16,027 nucleotides of DNA from Acidobacteriaceae bacterium (GTDB taxonomy: Bacteria; Acidobacteriota; Terriglobia; Terriglobales; SbA1). Under the pieces are notes generated by a model. It had not been told where the DNA came from. It worked only from the letters and a program-made list of their open reading frames with translations, and did no database searches. Location: NCBI GenBank assembly GCA_003136335.1, contig PLEA01000277.1, positions 2,846-18,872 of the forward strand, read 5' to 3'. Both the position numbers and the translations under genes were made by a program. Each line of letters begins with the position of its first letter. Position 1 is the stretch's first letter. Below, in pieces: positions 15,503-16,027 of this stretch.

Positions 15503-16027
15503 TTAATCGTCTGTCTTCTTCATATGCGTGGCGAACTGACGCAAAAGACCAACAAAGGCAGTCGACGCCACTGAGAGCGTTCGGTCGCGCCGGTAGGCAA
15601 GTCCAAGTTCGCGGTACACAGGGTCCTCAAGATCGATCAGTTTGACGCGGCCGGAGTCCACTTCGTCGCGCGCGAATGATGCACTGATGAGGGATACGCC
15701 CAGATCCGCTGCCACGAAGCTCTTAATCATCCCAATGCTGGGGAGCTCCATTCGAACCTGCAGTTCGGCGGCGTGAGGCCGAAAGAGTTTGTCCAGCAGT
15801 CTGCGCGTGTGTCCCGTCTTCGGGAAGAGCAGGGGTTGTTTGACGATCTCGCTGACGGGCACCACTTTAAACTTGGCCAGCGGATTCTTGGGGCTGACCA
15901 TCAACATCAACTTGTCGCGGAAAATGGGTTGGATCTTCAAGCTCGGAGACTGGATGGGCAAGGTCAGAATGCCCACCTCAACTGCTCCGTTTTCAAGTTT
16001 TTCCACGATTTTGTAGCTGAAGTTGCG
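15503..16027 (-). CDS. LysR-family transcriptional regulator (C-terminal part)
   Basis: The last 174 residues of a LysR-type regulator; the start and helix-turn-helix lie beyond the window end, and the frame is open to base 16027. What is visible is the effector-binding domain: ELGxxTLP-like VEVGILTLPIQSPSLKIQPIFRDKLMLMVSPKNPLA, PLLFPKTGHTRRLLDKLF, then SIGMIKSFVAADLGVSLISASFA, which is the usual second subdomain entry. It converges on cysH with a gap of about 110 bases that holds no clear terminator. Position beside the sulfur operon makes a Cys/Cbl-type sulfur regulator an attractive guess, but nothing in this fragment proves the effector. Confidence 0.88.
   Translation of the reverse strand, partial: RNFSYKIVEKLENGAVEVGILTLPIQSPSLKIQPIFRDKLMLMVSPKNPLAKFKVVPVSEIVKQPLLFPKTGHTRRLLDKLFRPHAAELQVRMELPSIGMIKSFVAADLGVSLISASFARDEVDSGRVKLIDLEDPVYRELGLAYRRDRTLSVASTAFVGLLRQFATHMKKTDD

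Noticed and set aside
1..16027. CRISPR arrays, tRNA or rRNA genes, phage or defence systems
   Set aside because: No regularly spaced repeats, no RNA gene signatures and no defence-type protein families were seen on either strand.

Overview
The window reads as a chromosomal segment of a moderately GC-rich soil-type bacterium, most likely an acidobacterium (Terriglobia). This rests on the mix of families (DUF4136, exported Asp-box proteins, a NuoG-like formate dehydrogenase with DUF1641, an ACGD-type nitrite/sulfite reductase) and the general protein style. It is an inference, because no rRNA or marker gene is present.

Left part (1-6073), all on the minus strand. A formate module runs fdhF (2692-5661), then DUF1641 (2191-2676), then the 5' remnant of an oxalate/formate-type MFS carrier (1707-2156) whose body is gone. 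Next come a DUF4136 exported protein (966-1505) and an aldo/keto reductase split by a one-base frameshift near position 265. A 70-residue zinc-ribbon protein (5861-6073) lies upstream of fdhF.

Middle part (6074-8600). This is a scar region: a frameshifted fragment of an RND efflux pump gene is interrupted by a 5'-truncated IS3-family element. An unrecognised small protein with a TTG start (7848-8159) and a cold-shock protein with its own terminator (8330-8580) follow.

8623-11077, minus strand: a ROK-family sugar kinase followed by an exported six-Asp-box (sialidase-fold) protein.

Right part (11257-15393), plus strand: an assimilatory sulfur operon in four coupled genes. These are a siroheme nitrite/sulfite reductase, precorrin-2 dehydrogenase/ferrochelatase, uroporphyrinogen-III methyltransferase (cobA) and APS reductase (cysH). 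Together they reduce APS to sulfite to sulfide and make the siroheme the reductase needs. A LysR-family regulator converges on the operon from the right and is cut by the window end.

The most interesting feature is the operon's leader. A near-consensus promoter (TTGACG-17-TAGAAT) is followed almost at once by a tiny reading frame whose last 19 residues are MCCCTCCCCACVCTGAGGC, ten of them cysteine. After it comes a strong intrinsic terminator just before the reductase start. The last codons of the peptide can pair with the 5' arm of that terminator. This has all the parts of a ribosome-stalling transcription attenuator that senses cysteinyl-tRNA, controlling cysteine's own sulfur supply.
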